From NCBI RefSeq assembly GCF_036894955.1, contig NZ_CP145905.1, positions 4,544,501-4,608,500 on the forward strand: a stretch of 64,000 nt of DNA. Direction: 5' to 3'. The DNA comes from Paenibacillus sp. KS-LC4 (GTDB lineage Bacteria > Bacillota > Bacilli > Paenibacillales > Paenibacillaceae). This document shows positions 26,202 through 35,281 of the stretch, in pieces (the first letter of the stretch is position 1; each line of letters opens with the position of its first letter). A program made the translations under genes and the position numbers. Under the pieces are notes generated by a model. It searched no databases and was not told the origin of the DNA. It saw only the letters and a list, made by a program, of their open reading frames with translations.

Positions 26202-26465
26202 CTATAACGATATAGCCCGATGGGGTTTACTGTAATGGCTAGTTCCTCCGCCGCCTACCAGTATTTTTCCGCCTTTGTTAAACACCAGCAGCTTCCTCTG
26301 GTTCCCTGATAGCAAAACCTCAGCTTTCGCATGATTTGAAGTTGCAATATAGATGACATATCCGCTTCTGGAAATAAACGTCCGCCAGTTTTTATCAAAC
26401 TCGGATCTCAAAACACGACTGGAATACACCTGATTTTCTACCCTTCCTAATCGAGAACGCTTCAT
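26202..26465 (-). CDS. Small basic hypothetical protein
   Basis: The 87-residue product starts MKRSRLGRVENQVYSSRVLR behind AAAGGGAGG. It has basic and Gly-rich parts (KGGKILVGGGG) but no membrane segment. Family not recognised. It lies leftward between a GH2 glycosidase and the sensor kinase; a terminator separates it from the kinase gene. An upstream in-frame start at 26561 would overlap the next gene's leader and lacks a site. Confidence 0.55.
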   Translation of the reverse strand: MKRSRLGRVENQVYSSRVLRSEFDKNWRTFISRSGYVIYIATSNHAKAEVLLSGNQRKLLVFNKGGKILVGGGGTSHYSKPHRAISL

Positions 26466-26579
26466 CTGCACAGCCTCCCTTTCGATACATGCCATATTAG
26501 ATTCAGAAGAACGGTGCTTGGAAAGGGACATCTGTGCAAAAATAAAAAGGGGGCGGCCCATGGTCTAGCGGCACTCCTA

Positions 26580-28388
26580 TTAATTTACTTTCACCTTGCC
26601 TCGAAAATACTTCTTCACCACTTCATAGGCCAGCTTCGGCCTGCGATAGCGGTCCACAATGCCTTTGCTGTTCTGCGTCCCAGCTCGGGCGAGCAGCCAG
26701 CCCGTGCCTTCGGTTACCCGGCAATCGCAAAACTGCCAGATGAACATGCCGGACATATACTCCCGCGACGTGTACGCCTGCAAATTCGCTTCAATAATAT
26801 CTGCCTGGCGCTCCTCCGTGCCGCGTACCCGGTTCGGGTCGCGCAAGCCGTAATGGCCGTCGCCGCCGAACTCGCTCATAATCATCGGCTTGCCCGCACC
26901 GCCTGCGGCATCGGCCCAGCCTCGCGCTGCATCGCATAGCTCGCCTGGATCTTCATCGCCATACCAGCCCGGATACAAATTACAGGACACAATGTCGGCA
27001 AGGTCAAAGCAAATTTCCTGCTCGCGGTGATGGGAAGCAAACGTTAGCGGCCTGCTGCTATCCATTGCCCGAATTTGCTCCAGCTGCCGCTTATAGTGAA
27101 CGCGTCCTTCCTCCAAATCGCTGGCGCATTCATTCAGAATCGCCCAAATGACTATGGATGGATGGTTAAAATGCTGCTCCACCATCTCGCGGTTAACCTG
27201 CTCACACTGCCAAATAAAATTTGGGTTGCGCATTTGCTCAATCGACAAGCCGCGCGCATGATTTTCTTCCCATACCAGCACGCCTTGCTCATCGCATAAA
27301 TCGAGAAACCGCTCATCATTCGGATAATGGCTCGTACGCACCGCGTTTGCGCCCATATCCAGCATCAGCTGTAAATCCTGCGCCATGAGCGGCAGCGGAA
27401 AAGCTGAACCGGTCAATGGATGATCCTCATGCCGATTAAATCCTTGCAGCACGATATCCTCGCCGTTCAATTGAATGCGTCCACGCTCCGTTGTAACCGT
27501 GCGGAAGCCTACACGCTCCACCAAATCATCGACGGGAGCCGCCTGGCCTTCAATTTGCACCACAACCTGAAGGAAATACAACGATGGATTTTCCTGCGAC
27601 CAAGCCTGTACCCGATCAATACTGAAAATGCCGCCTACACTCGCCGTATCTCCCGGTTGCAGGCTTACGCTGCCAAGCTCCAGCGTCTGGCCAGCTATCG
27701 TTGCCGTCAGCTTAGCATCCAACTTAAGCTGTGTATGCTTCTTCGACAGCGCCGGATAGCGTACACAGGCGTGAATCTCTGCCTGCCAGCTGCCAGCACC
27801 TGACTGTCCTGACCCGGATACAGCTTCTATTTCCGTGTCATTTTCCGCCTCATTGTCTGCTTCTATATACGCGTCTGTAGTTAACCTTTTTAATGGGGTA
27901 AATGCTATACGCTCAACAAACAGCTCCTGAATTTCCTCCAGCATAACCGGACGAATTATTCCGCCGTATGTATAATAGTCGTTAGGTACGTGAAGCGAGG
28001 ATGCTTCGCTAAAAGAATTATCCACGAGCACGGCAAGCTCATGTGTACCCGCTTCAACATCTCGAATGACGGCATCGAATGCCGTATACGCATTATAATG
28101 GCGGGCAACTGGCTTTCCATTAAAAAACACATTGGCTGTATGGCTCACGCCTTTAAAAACAAGACGAAGCGACGTCCGTTTCTCCAAGGTCACCTTGGTG
28201 CGGTAAACGCCTCTGCCACTGTAGGTCAGCAGCTCTGGATGCGTCTCCCAGCAGCCCGGAACCGCCAGCCTATACCGATATTGGAGCGATTCCAGCTGAA
28301 TTTCTCCATCCGGAACCGTGACAAAATCCCACATACCGCCGAGTTCTCTTACTTTTCGAACTGTATTAGTCTGAAATAATCTGGACAT
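26580..28388 (-). CDS. GH2 family glycosidase, beta-glucuronidase-like
   Basis: The 602-residue product has the GH2 layout: sugar-binding jelly roll (about 15-165, with GVYRTKVTLEKRTSLRLVFKG), Ig-like sandwich (about 170-300) and TIM barrel. Acid/base Glu420 lies in WAILNECASDLEE and nucleophile Glu506 in IMSEFGGDGH; QGFNRHEDHPLTG and RTSHYPND are typical. Length and the absence of a galactosidase fifth domain fit beta-glucuronidase; activity on other beta-glycosides remains possible. An acidic low-complexity insert at about 178-200 is unusual. It has no signal peptide, so it acts inside the cell. ATG 28388 follows GGGGAGG; a cre-like site lies upstream. Confidence 0.85.
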   Translation of the reverse strand: MSRLFQTNTVRKVRELGGMWDFVTVPDGEIQLESLQYRYRLAVPGCWETHPELLTYSGRGVYRTKVTLEKRTSLRLVFKGVSHTANVFFNGKPVARHYNAYTAFDAVIRDVEAGTHELAVLVDNSFSEASSLHVPNDYYTYGGIIRPVMLEEIQELFVERIAFTPLKRLTTDAYIEADNEAENDTEIEAVSGSGQSGAGSWQAEIHACVRYPALSKKHTQLKLDAKLTATIAGQTLELGSVSLQPGDTASVGGIFSIDRVQAWSQENPSLYFLQVVVQIEGQAAPVDDLVERVGFRTVTTERGRIQLNGEDIVLQGFNRHEDHPLTGSAFPLPLMAQDLQLMLDMGANAVRTSHYPNDERFLDLCDEQGVLVWEENHARGLSIEQMRNPNFIWQCEQVNREMVEQHFNHPSIVIWAILNECASDLEEGRVHYKRQLEQIRAMDSSRPLTFASHHREQEICFDLADIVSCNLYPGWYGDEDPGELCDAARGWADAAGGAGKPMIMSEFGGDGHYGLRDPNRVRGTEERQADIIEANLQAYTSREYMSGMFIWQFCDCRVTEGTGWLLARAGTQNSKGIVDRYRRPKLAYEVVKKYFRGKVKVN

Positions 28389-28423
28389 GCTGTGCCTCCC
28401 CAATATGGCTTTAACGCCCCTAT

Positions 28424-28437
28424 TGTAAACGCTATTA
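28424..28437. promoter_or_regulatory. cre-like catabolite control site
   Basis: TGTAAACGCTATTA matches the CcpA-binding cre consensus (TGWNANCGNTNWCA) at all but one fixed position. It lies 36 bases upstream of the GH2 glycosidase start, where repression by preferred sugars would be expected. Based on match only. Confidence 0.5.
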
Positions 28438-28617
28438 TTTTACTCACTATTTCCGCTTTTTGCAAGGCGCCCTTTGCATGGTATATGAATGTAAACAGCA
28501 AAACACGGGCCCGTGCAGTGAACATTTCCCAAAAATATCCAGAATGCCGGTGCCCGTGTATGCTCCAAACGGGATGACTATTTTTTATTGTCCGATCAAC
28601 AGCTCAGAAATGCTGTT

Positions 28618-29949
28618 TTAAGCTTTGCTTAGCGCTTTTGCCGCATAGCGATTCTCAGGAATCGGCAGCTCCAAATTGCCCCGAAGCGTATCGTGCTCAT
28701 ACTCTGTGCGGTAAATGCCGCGCTCCTGCAAAATCGGCACAACGAGATCGACGAAGTCATCGAGTCCCTTCGGCACCGAGGAATGGATAATGAAGCCGTC
28801 GGCTCCCTCCTCCTCATGCCATTGCTGAATAAGATTGGCGATTTTCTCCGGCGTACCGATAAAGTCAGTACGCGGCGTTGCTACACTCAGCGCAACCTGG
28901 CGCAGCGTCAAGCCGTGCTCCCGAGCTTTGCTCTTGATTTTGTCCGTGCCGCTGCGGAAGCTATTGCTGCCAAGATCGCCGATGTCCGGGAATGGCTCAT
29001 CAAGCGGAAACTGCGAGAAGTCGAAATGCTCGAAGAAGCGGCCCAAAAATTGCAGCGCCTTATCAATTGACACGAGGCTCGCCAGCTCCTCGTATTTGCG
29101 GTCTGCTTCCTCCTGCGTATGTCCGATAATAGGTGAAATGCCTGGGAAAATACCTATTTCATCTGCCGACCGTCCATACGCTGCCGCTCTATTTTTCACA
29201 TCGAGATAGAAAGCCTTCGCTTCCTCCAAGGTTTCATGCCCCGTAAATACCGCATCGGCGCTTTTTGCTGCCAAATTGCGTCCATCCTCCGAGGAGCCCG
29301 CTTGGAAAATAACCGGCTGCCCCTGCTTCGAGCGAGCAATATTGAGCGGCCCCTGCACGGAGAAAAACTCGCCCTTATGATTCAAGCGATGCAGCTTCTC
29401 CGGGTCAAAAAACACGCCCGACTCCTTATCCCGCACAAAAGCATCATCTTCCCACGAATCCCAGAGGCCGCGCGTTACCTCCAAATATTCCTCAGCAATG
29501 CGGTAGCGCTGCGGATGCGTCGGATGCTCTGCCTTGCTGTAGTTTTTCGCCGAGCCTTCAAGTGGGGAAGTAACGACATTCCAGCCGCCGCGCCCACCGC
29601 TAATATGATCGAGCGAGGCGAACTGCCGGGCTACTGTGAACGGCTCGCTATAAGACGTTGACAGCGTGCCAACTAAGCCGATCCTCGAAGTAACCGCCGC
29701 CAGCGCAGAGAGAATGGTCAACGGCTCAAACCGATTCAAAAAATGTGGCAGCGAATGCTCGGTAATGTAGAGTCCATCAGCAATAAATACAAGATCGAAT
29801 TTGCCTGCCTCCGCCTTCTGCGCCTGCTGCTTGTAAAATTCAAAATTAACGCTGGCATCCGTCACAGCCTCCTTATGTCTCCAGGCTCCAACATGCCCGC
29901 CAACCCCATGAACAATTGCCCCAAATTTGATTTTTTTCCGCTTAGCCAT
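28618..29949 (-). CDS. FMN-dependent NtaA/SnaA/DszA-type monooxygenase
   Basis: The 443-residue product belongs to the bacterial luciferase-like superfamily, NtaA/SnaA/DszA/MsuA branch, by FGAIVHGVGGHVGAWRH, FDLVFIADGLY, RIGLVGTLSTSYSEP, SGGRGGWNVVTS and QAGSSEDGRNLAAKSADAVF. These enzymes use FMNH2 to oxidise C-S, C-N or similar bonds. It is the last gene of a leftward sulfur-type operon and matches the place of CmoJ/YtnJ or YxeK in Bacillus, which open N-acetylated S-alkyl cysteines. ATG 29949 follows AGAGGAGG. Confidence 0.9.
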   Translation of the reverse strand: MAKRKKIKFGAIVHGVGGHVGAWRHKEAVTDASVNFEFYKQQAQKAEAGKFDLVFIADGLYITEHSLPHFLNRFEPLTILSALAAVTSRIGLVGTLSTSYSEPFTVARQFASLDHISGGRGGWNVVTSPLEGSAKNYSKAEHPTHPQRYRIAEEYLEVTRGLWDSWEDDAFVRDKESGVFFDPEKLHRLNHKGEFFSVQGPLNIARSKQGQPVIFQAGSSEDGRNLAAKSADAVFTGHETLEEAKAFYLDVKNRAAAYGRSADEIGIFPGISPIIGHTQEEADRKYEELASLVSIDKALQFLGRFFEHFDFSQFPLDEPFPDIGDLGSNSFRSGTDKIKSKAREHGLTLRQVALSVATPRTDFIGTPEKIANLIQQWHEEEGADGFIIHSSVPKGLDDFVDLVVPILQERGIYRTEYEHDTLRGNLELPIPENRYAAKALSKA

Positions 29950-29971
29950 AACCGATTCCTCCTCTGGATGT

Positions 29972-30505
29972 TTATGAAGACAATAATGCCGTTTCCTGAA
30001 GCTTCAGCTTGTAGCATTTCACCAGCACATCGCCATTGTACATTTCCTTATCCGTCGCCCGTTCAAAGCCAAGCCGCTCATAAAGCTTAATGGCAGACGC
30101 CATTAAATCAGAGGTGTGCAGATGCAGCGTGGAGGCTCCCAGCGCGAGCGAACGGCGAATGCTTTCCTTGATCAGCTCTGTCGCAACGCCAAGCCCGCGA
30201 GCCTCTGGCGCTACTCCAAGCAGGCGGATAATCGGGGAATCGATTTTCAGCTCTGGACGGCCGTAGGCGGTTTCCGACGAAGTGAACAGCAGCACACTGC
30301 CGACGATTTCCCCATTTACCTCAGCAACAATGCGCGCCTGCGGTCCCTCCTTATCAACCGATGCAATGATAGAAGCCTTATACTCGGCCCAGCGATCGGG
30401 TGACATAACAGCCTCGTACTGCGAATAAGCAGCTACGACGATGCGCTTAATCGCTTCACGGTCTTCCGCTGCCGCTTCCCGAACATCAACCTTGATTTTC
30501 GTCAC
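29972..30505 (-). CDS. GNAT N-acetyltransferase
   Basis: The 177-residue product has the GNAT acetyl-CoA motif (IIRLLGVAPEARGLGVATELIKE) and the C-terminal KLYERLGFERATDKEM. Its place beside an M20 deacetylase and an FMN monooxygenase suggests it acetylates S-modified cysteines before oxidation, as SnaA/YxeL do in Bacillus. The GTG at 30505, eight bases after AAAGG, is preferred over a GTG at 30514 that sits against the ribosome site. The monooxygenase gene starts 22 bases downstream. Confidence 0.85.
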   Translation of the reverse strand: MTKIKVDVREAAAEDREAIKRIVVAAYSQYEAVMSPDRWAEYKASIIASVDKEGPQARIVAEVNGEIVGSVLLFTSSETAYGRPELKIDSPIIRLLGVAPEARGLGVATELIKESIRRSLALGASTLHLHTSDLMASAIKLYERLGFERATDKEMYNGDVLVKCYKLKLQETALLSS

Positions 30506-30617
30506 ATTATACACACCTTTCGCATGATTTTTGTCGGAATTAAAAGGTGAAAAAGAGCCTGAACTGCTTCATCTACAAGATGATTGCTCTATTCCTTCTA
30601 TTTCACATATATCGGGC

Positions 30618-30665
30618 TGAAACGCGCCGCGCCGCCTAGAGTTGGCGACGGCCGTTTCGCCTTAT
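30618..30665 (+). repeat. GAAACGCGCC-type dispersed repeat, copy 3
   Basis: TGAAACGCGCCGCGCCGCC followed by GGCGACGGCCGTTTCGCC. The ends pair well (GAAACGGCCGTCGCC against its left arm), giving a GC-rich hairpin ten bases past the M20 gene stop inside the sulfur operon. Confidence 0.8.
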
Positions 30666-30674
30666 CCGTTTCAT

Positions 30675-31850
30675 TTATACTGTATTCGTTTCACTGAACA
30701 GTTCTAAATAACGACTCGCCAGGTTGGCAAAATATACAGCCGTCAGCGGCAACGCCTGCTCATCAATATCGAAGGCAGGATGATGCCATTCCTGCGGGCC
30801 CGCGGTTCCCATGAAAAAAAACAAACCCGGCACTTGCTTCTGATAGAAAGCGAAGTCCTCGCCCGCAGAAGACGGCAGCGGCTCAACCATTTTAAGCTGC
30901 GTGTCTTGAGCTGCTGCGGCGGCGGCTGCGACTAAAGCCGCGTCATTTTGAACCGCTGGCGGCCCTTTAAGCCAGCGTACCGACGCTGCTGCACCGAACG
31001 CTGCCGCAACATTTTCCACCACCTGCTTGAACCGCTCCAGCACCTGCTGCCTCACCTGCTCGTCAAAGGTGCGAATCGTCCCGTCGAAGACGGCCTTTTC
31101 CGCGATGACATTCCAAGCGGTGCCGCTCTGAATACGCGTCACGCTAACGACCGCGCTGAGCAGCGGGCTGACATTTCGGCTGACGATTGATTGCAGCGCC
31201 GTCACAATATGCGCCGCCGTCACAATCGGATCAATGCTTGCTTCCGGCACAGCCGCATGGCTGCCCTTGCCCGTCACCTCAACAACAAAACCATCGGCTG
31301 CCGCCATGATCGGTCCCGGCTTAATGCCAATCGTCCCGACTGGCAGATCCGGCTTATTGTGAATGCCATAAATCGCCTCAACCCCTTCGAGTGCGCCGCT
31401 GGCAATGACGACCTGCGCTCCTGTCGCCTTTTCCTCAGCCGGCTGAAAAATAAAGCGCACCGTCCCCGCAAGCGTCTCTTCGCGCTGCTTCAAGAGCAAG
31501 GCTGCGCCGATGAGCGAAGCGGTATGATAATCATGCCCGCAAGCATGCATTTTCCCTGCTACCTGCGAGGCATAGGGCAGCCCCGTCTCCTCTTGGATCG
31601 GCAATGCATCAATATCGGCCCGCAAAGCGAGAACCGGCCCGCTGCGTTTGCCGCCTACTTCGGCGACTACACCTGTTTTCAGCCCATAATCGACGATGCG
31701 GACGCCCGCTTCCGTCAGCCAGCCTTGAATCGCCTTCGTCGTGGCGAACTCTTCATTTGATAATTCAGGATGCTGATGCAGCTGGCGCCGTATTTCAATC
31801 AGCTTTGCGCTTAGCTGCTGCGTCCTCTCCACCGCCTGTGTATCCGCCAT
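30675..31850 (-). CDS. M20 family amidohydrolase (N-acyl amino acid deacetylase)
   Basis: The 391-residue product has the M20D marks LHQHPELSNEEF, LRADIDALPIQEETGLPYAS, MHACGHDYHTA, FIFQPAEEKATGA and SSAGEDFAFYQKQVPG, with the expected metal-binding Cys/His/Glu residues. In the ytmI and yxe operons of Bacillus, similar enzymes (SndA, YxeP) remove the N-acetyl group late in the breakdown of S-modified cysteines. ATG 31850 follows AAAGGAGG; an upstream in-frame start at 31916 was rejected for lack of a site. Confidence 0.88.
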   Translation of the reverse strand: MADTQAVERTQQLSAKLIEIRRQLHQHPELSNEEFATTKAIQGWLTEAGVRIVDYGLKTGVVAEVGGKRSGPVLALRADIDALPIQEETGLPYASQVAGKMHACGHDYHTASLIGAALLLKQREETLAGTVRFIFQPAEEKATGAQVVIASGALEGVEAIYGIHNKPDLPVGTIGIKPGPIMAAADGFVVEVTGKGSHAAVPEASIDPIVTAAHIVTALQSIVSRNVSPLLSAVVSVTRIQSGTAWNVIAEKAVFDGTIRTFDEQVRQQVLERFKQVVENVAAAFGAAASVRWLKGPPAVQNDAALVAAAAAAAQDTQLKMVEPLPSSAGEDFAFYQKQVPGLFFFMGTAGPQEWHHPAFDIDEQALPLTAVYFANLASRYLELFSETNTV

Positions 31851-31942
31851 GCCAAGTCCTCCTTTCGCATCGTACTTTTTCTCCAGCCTATTCACGCTGC
31901 CTGCCCTACAATTCACCTTTCACAATAACCGTTCTGAACGGT

Positions 31943-32959
31943 CTAGCTTTCTACAGCAAGCTCCGCAAAAGCTTCCGATAGCAGCTCATAGGAACGAATT
32001 CTCGCTTCAAAATCCTTAACTGCCGTCGTTATAATAAACTCATTGACGTGATGCTTCTCCTGCCATTCCAGCAGACGCTTGCGAACGGTCTCCTTCGAGC
32101 CTTTCGTAATTTCCGCTTCCTTCACTTCTACGGTATAAGGCTGACCCGATTGTCTGCCGAATTCCTCCGCCTGCTCGACCGTTCCAACAGTCAGCGTCTT
32201 GCCATTTTCCAAATGAATTTTAACGTTTTTATGATCAGAGGCCAGCAGCGCTGCCTCCTCATCGGTATTAGCGGCAATAAGCGACAGCGCCAAAATCGCC
32301 TGCGGCTGCTTTCCTTTATCCGAACGAAACTCCGCATGATAAGCGTTCAGAGCCTCCTCTGCAATGGCAGCATCGCTATTAATAAATTGGGCAAATACAT
32401 ACGGATATCCTGCTTCCGCAGCCAGCTTTGCACTAGCCACACTAGCGCCTAGCACGAAAATTTCGGCTGGCTGCTCCGGCACAGGAGAAGCCTGCAAGCC
32501 GGCCAGCTCATGATCAGCAGGCAATGTATTTTGCACAAAATGCTCTAATTCCACCAGCTTATCCTGCAGCGACTGCTCCTGCGAAATGCCCTTCTGCAAA
32601 GCCTGAGTAGAACGCGGAAGTCCTCCCGGCGCGCGGCCGATGCCAAGATCGACGCGGCCTGGAGCAAGCGTCGCAAGCAAATTAAAGTTTTCCGCTACTT
32701 TATAAGGGCTGTAATGCTGGAGCATAATACCGCCTGAGCCAATGCGGATACTTTCCGTTTGAGCAAGCAAAAACGCAATCAGCACCTCAGGCGAGGAGCC
32801 GGCAACCTGCGCCGAATCATGATGCTCGGAAACCCAGAACCGGTTGTAGCCAAGCTGCTCTGCTTTTTTCACTAGCCTAAGCGTATTTTGGAAAGCCTCT
32901 GCCGGGGTGCTCCCTGGAAAAACAGGGCTTTGATCTAAAATGCTAAGCTTAATCGCCAT
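31943..32959 (-). CDS. Luciferase-like FMN-dependent oxidoreductase (CmoO/YtmO-like)
   Basis: The 338-residue product belongs to the luciferase-like family with a single TIM barrel: SILDQSPVFPGSTPAEAF, GYNRFWVSEHHDSAQVAGSS, RIGSGGIMLQHYSPYKVAENF, LGIGRAPGG and VFAQFINSD. It matches the MsmeB/YtmO group found in sulfur-scavenging operons. It lies between the transporter ATPase and the M20 gene, all leftward, so a shared transcript is likely. The reaction and substrate are inferred from context only. Confidence 0.87.
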   Translation of the reverse strand: MAIKLSILDQSPVFPGSTPAEAFQNTLRLVKKAEQLGYNRFWVSEHHDSAQVAGSSPEVLIAFLLAQTESIRIGSGGIMLQHYSPYKVAENFNLLATLAPGRVDLGIGRAPGGLPRSTQALQKGISQEQSLQDKLVELEHFVQNTLPADHELAGLQASPVPEQPAEIFVLGASVASAKLAAEAGYPYVFAQFINSDAAIAEEALNAYHAEFRSDKGKQPQAILALSLIAANTDEEAALLASDHKNVKIHLENGKTLTVGTVEQAEEFGRQSGQPYTVEVKEAEITKGSKETVRKRLLEWQEKHHVNEFIITTAVKDFEARIRSYELLSEAFAELAVES

Positions 32960-32999
32960 ATCTATTCTCTCCCATCATCAATTGCCTTGTCATACTCGT

Positions 33000-33752
33000 T
33001 TATATGCTGTAGCTAGGCTCTGGCGCGATTCGCTTTAGAAACTGCTTCGTTCTCTCTTCCTTCGGCCTGCCGAACAGCTCGCTCGGCTTGCCCTCCTCGA
33101 CGATTACACCGCCGTCCATAAAGACGACATGGCTTGCGACATCGCGTGCAAAGCCCATTTCATGCGTGACGACGATCATCGTAATGCCTTCTCCAGCGAT
33201 TTTGCGAATGACGTCAAGCACCTCGCCCACTAGCTCCGGATCAAGCGCCGATGTCGGCTCATCGAACAAAATCACTTCCGGATTCAGCGCAAGCGCCCGG
33301 GCGATGCCTACCCGCTGCTGCTGTCCGCCGGAAAGCTCGCTTGGGTAAGCGTCAAGCTTCGCCGCAAGCCCTACCTTCTCCAGCATTAGCGTGCTGCGGC
33401 GCCTTGCTTCATCCTTCGGCAGCTTTTGTACGATTAGCAGCCCTTCCATGACATTTTCCAGCGCCGTCTTATGCTTAAATAAATTGTAATGCTGGAACAC
33501 CATCGCAGAGCGCTGGCGCAGATTATGAATTTCTTTTTTCCCTGCTGCCTTGAAATCCAGCTCGAAATCGCCAATGCGGATTTGCCCATTATCAGGCTTC
33601 TCCAAATAATTGATGCAGCGCAGCAAGGTTGTTTTACCCGAGCCGCTTGGGCCCAATATGACAACGACCTCGCCCTTCTCCACCGTCAAGTCGATGGATT
33701 GAAGCACCTGATTTTTCCCAAACGACTTGGAAATTTGCTTCAGTTCAATCAT
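33000..33752 (-). CDS. Polar amino acid ABC transporter ATP-binding protein
   Basis: The 250-residue product has Walker A GPSGSGKTT, Q-loop QHYNLFKHKT, signature LSGGQQQRVGIARAL, Walker B VILFDEPTSALDPE and the switch His in VVTHEMGFARD. It is typical of the HisP/GlnQ/TcyN group that powers uptake of polar amino acids. Its ATG overlaps the stop of the second permease by four bases (ATGA), so the genes are translationally coupled. By context it probably drives uptake of cystine or S-modified cysteines. Confidence 0.93.
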   Translation of the reverse strand: MIELKQISKSFGKNQVLQSIDLTVEKGEVVVILGPSGSGKTTLLRCINYLEKPDNGQIRIGDFELDFKAAGKKEIHNLRQRSAMVFQHYNLFKHKTALENVMEGLLIVQKLPKDEARRRSTLMLEKVGLAAKLDAYPSELSGGQQQRVGIARALALNPEVILFDEPTSALDPELVGEVLDVIRKIAGEGITMIVVTHEMGFARDVASHVVFMDGGVIVEEGKPSELFGRPKEERTKQFLKRIAPEPSYSI

Positions 33753-34459
33753 GCTACGCCACCTCGATTGTATTTATTAATTCTCCGCTCCAGCCATGCT
33801 GTCGCCTGCTCGATTAATATGGTCATGCCCCAGAACAGCACCGCAGCTGCAATGTAAGCTTCAAGAAACTTCCAATTTGTTGCAGCTACAATTTGCGCTT
33901 GGGCATTGATTTCAACGACGGATACGGTAAAAGCGAGCGTCGAGCCGTGCAGCATCCCGATCAAATTGTTGGATAAATTCGGTAAGCAGACAGCCAGCGC
34001 CTGCGGCAGCACAATTCGACGCAGCGCCTGCGGAGTTGTCATTCCGATGGAATAAGCCGCCTCCATTTGTCCGCGGTTCACGGCAACAATGCCTGCGCGC
34101 ACAACCTCTGACATATAAGCGCCTGCTGTAATCGAGAAGGAAATATAAGCAAACCCGATTAACGGAATAACGGTTGAATGAAAACCAAGCCCGAGTGCAC
34201 CGGCCAGCCCGTCGATTATAATTGGGAGACCGAAATAGATCAGCAGCAAATGCATGAGCATCGGCGTTCCACGAATGAATAATACATAGGCGCTAGCCAA
34301 TGGATAGAGTACGGGAACCCGATAAATACGAATAAGAGCTATAGCTGTACCAATAATAAAACCGACGAATACCGAGACAATCGTAATATAAAGCGTATTC
34401 GGCAGCGCCTTGAACAAGCTGAGAAAGGCGGTCCATATAAATCCGGGGTCTAGTGACAT
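33749..34459 (-). CDS. Polar amino acid ABC transporter permease
   Basis: The 236-residue product is a HisM/TcyM-type permease with about five membrane helices and the EAA loop (EAAYSIGMTTPQALRRIVLPQAL) that contacts the ATPase. AAAGGAGG before ATG 34459 lies within the end of the preceding permease gene. It is a likely heterodimer partner of the adjacent permease. Confidence 0.92.
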   Translation of the reverse strand: MSLDPGFIWTAFLSLFKALPNTLYITIVSVFVGFIIGTAIALIRIYRVPVLYPLASAYVLFIRGTPMLMHLLLIYFGLPIIIDGLAGALGLGFHSTVIPLIGFAYISFSITAGAYMSEVVRAGIVAVNRGQMEAAYSIGMTTPQALRRIVLPQALAVCLPNLSNNLIGMLHGSTLAFTVSVVEINAQAQIVAATNWKFLEAYIAAAVLFWGMTILIEQATAWLERRINKYNRGGVA

Positions 34460-34464
34460 TAGGC

Positions 34465-35232
34465 TCAGCCTCCTTTCTCAAAGCGCGCGATGAGCGTCCG
34501 CTTCCACAGCCTTCTTGTTCCATATTGCTGCGCTGGCTCAGCCACTTGCTTCTCATGACGCAGCAGCCTGCGCTCTAAATAATGGAACGTCCGCTCCAGA
34601 ATCGTGCTAATTACAAAATATATAAGCGACAAAGCAATGTAGGTTTCGATAAAATGCTGGGTTGCCGAGGCTAGCGTCTGCGACTTGCCCGTCATTTCCA
34701 TGGTGCCCAGCGTGAACGCCAGCGACGTGTCCTTCAGATTGCCGATGACGAGATTTGCCAAAATCGGGATGGATATCGCCAGCGCCTGCGGCAGCACAAT
34801 TCGGGTAAACGCCTGATAGCCGCTCATTCCAATCGCATAGGCCGCCTCCACCTGTCCACGATCCACCCCATTGACAGCCGCCCGAATCGCTTCGGATATA
34901 AAGGCGCCACTATGGAGCGCATAAGCCAAAATAACGAAAACGAGCACATTGGCTCGCGATACATCAATATGAACCAATTTGAGCAATTCCGGGAGGCCGT
35001 AATAGATGAGAAAGAGCTGAATCAATATCGGCGTTCCGCGGAAAAAGGATACATACACCTGAGAAGCACGCTGCAAGACGGGAACTTTGTAAAGCCGGGG
35101 CAGCGCGATGATGAAACCCACCACGATGCCCAGCAAAATAGATGCAGCTACAATAAACAAGGTAATATGCAGGTAAGACAGCAATTTGGGTATAAAATCT
35201 AGCAAGTAATGAATATCAAATTTTCTGCCCAC
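34465..35232 (-). CDS. Polar amino acid ABC transporter permease
   Basis: The 255-residue product is the second permease, TcyL-like, with about five membrane helices and an EAA loop (EAAYAIGMSGYQAFTRIVLPQAL). It starts with GTG at 35232 behind ACGGAGGG. It ends five bases before the next permease, and the two share similar loops, as expected for paralogous subunits. Confidence 0.92.
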   Translation of the reverse strand: MGRKFDIHYLLDFIPKLLSYLHITLFIVAASILLGIVVGFIIALPRLYKVPVLQRASQVYVSFFRGTPILIQLFLIYYGLPELLKLVHIDVSRANVLVFVILAYALHSGAFISEAIRAAVNGVDRGQVEAAYAIGMSGYQAFTRIVLPQALAISIPILANLVIGNLKDTSLAFTLGTMEMTGKSQTLASATQHFIETYIALSLIYFVISTILERTFHYLERRLLRHEKQVAEPAQQYGTRRLWKRTLIARFEKGG

Positions 35233-35281
35233 TCGGTTTCCCTCCGTCTTACACCCTTGACCAGCAAGTTAGTAGCACCAT

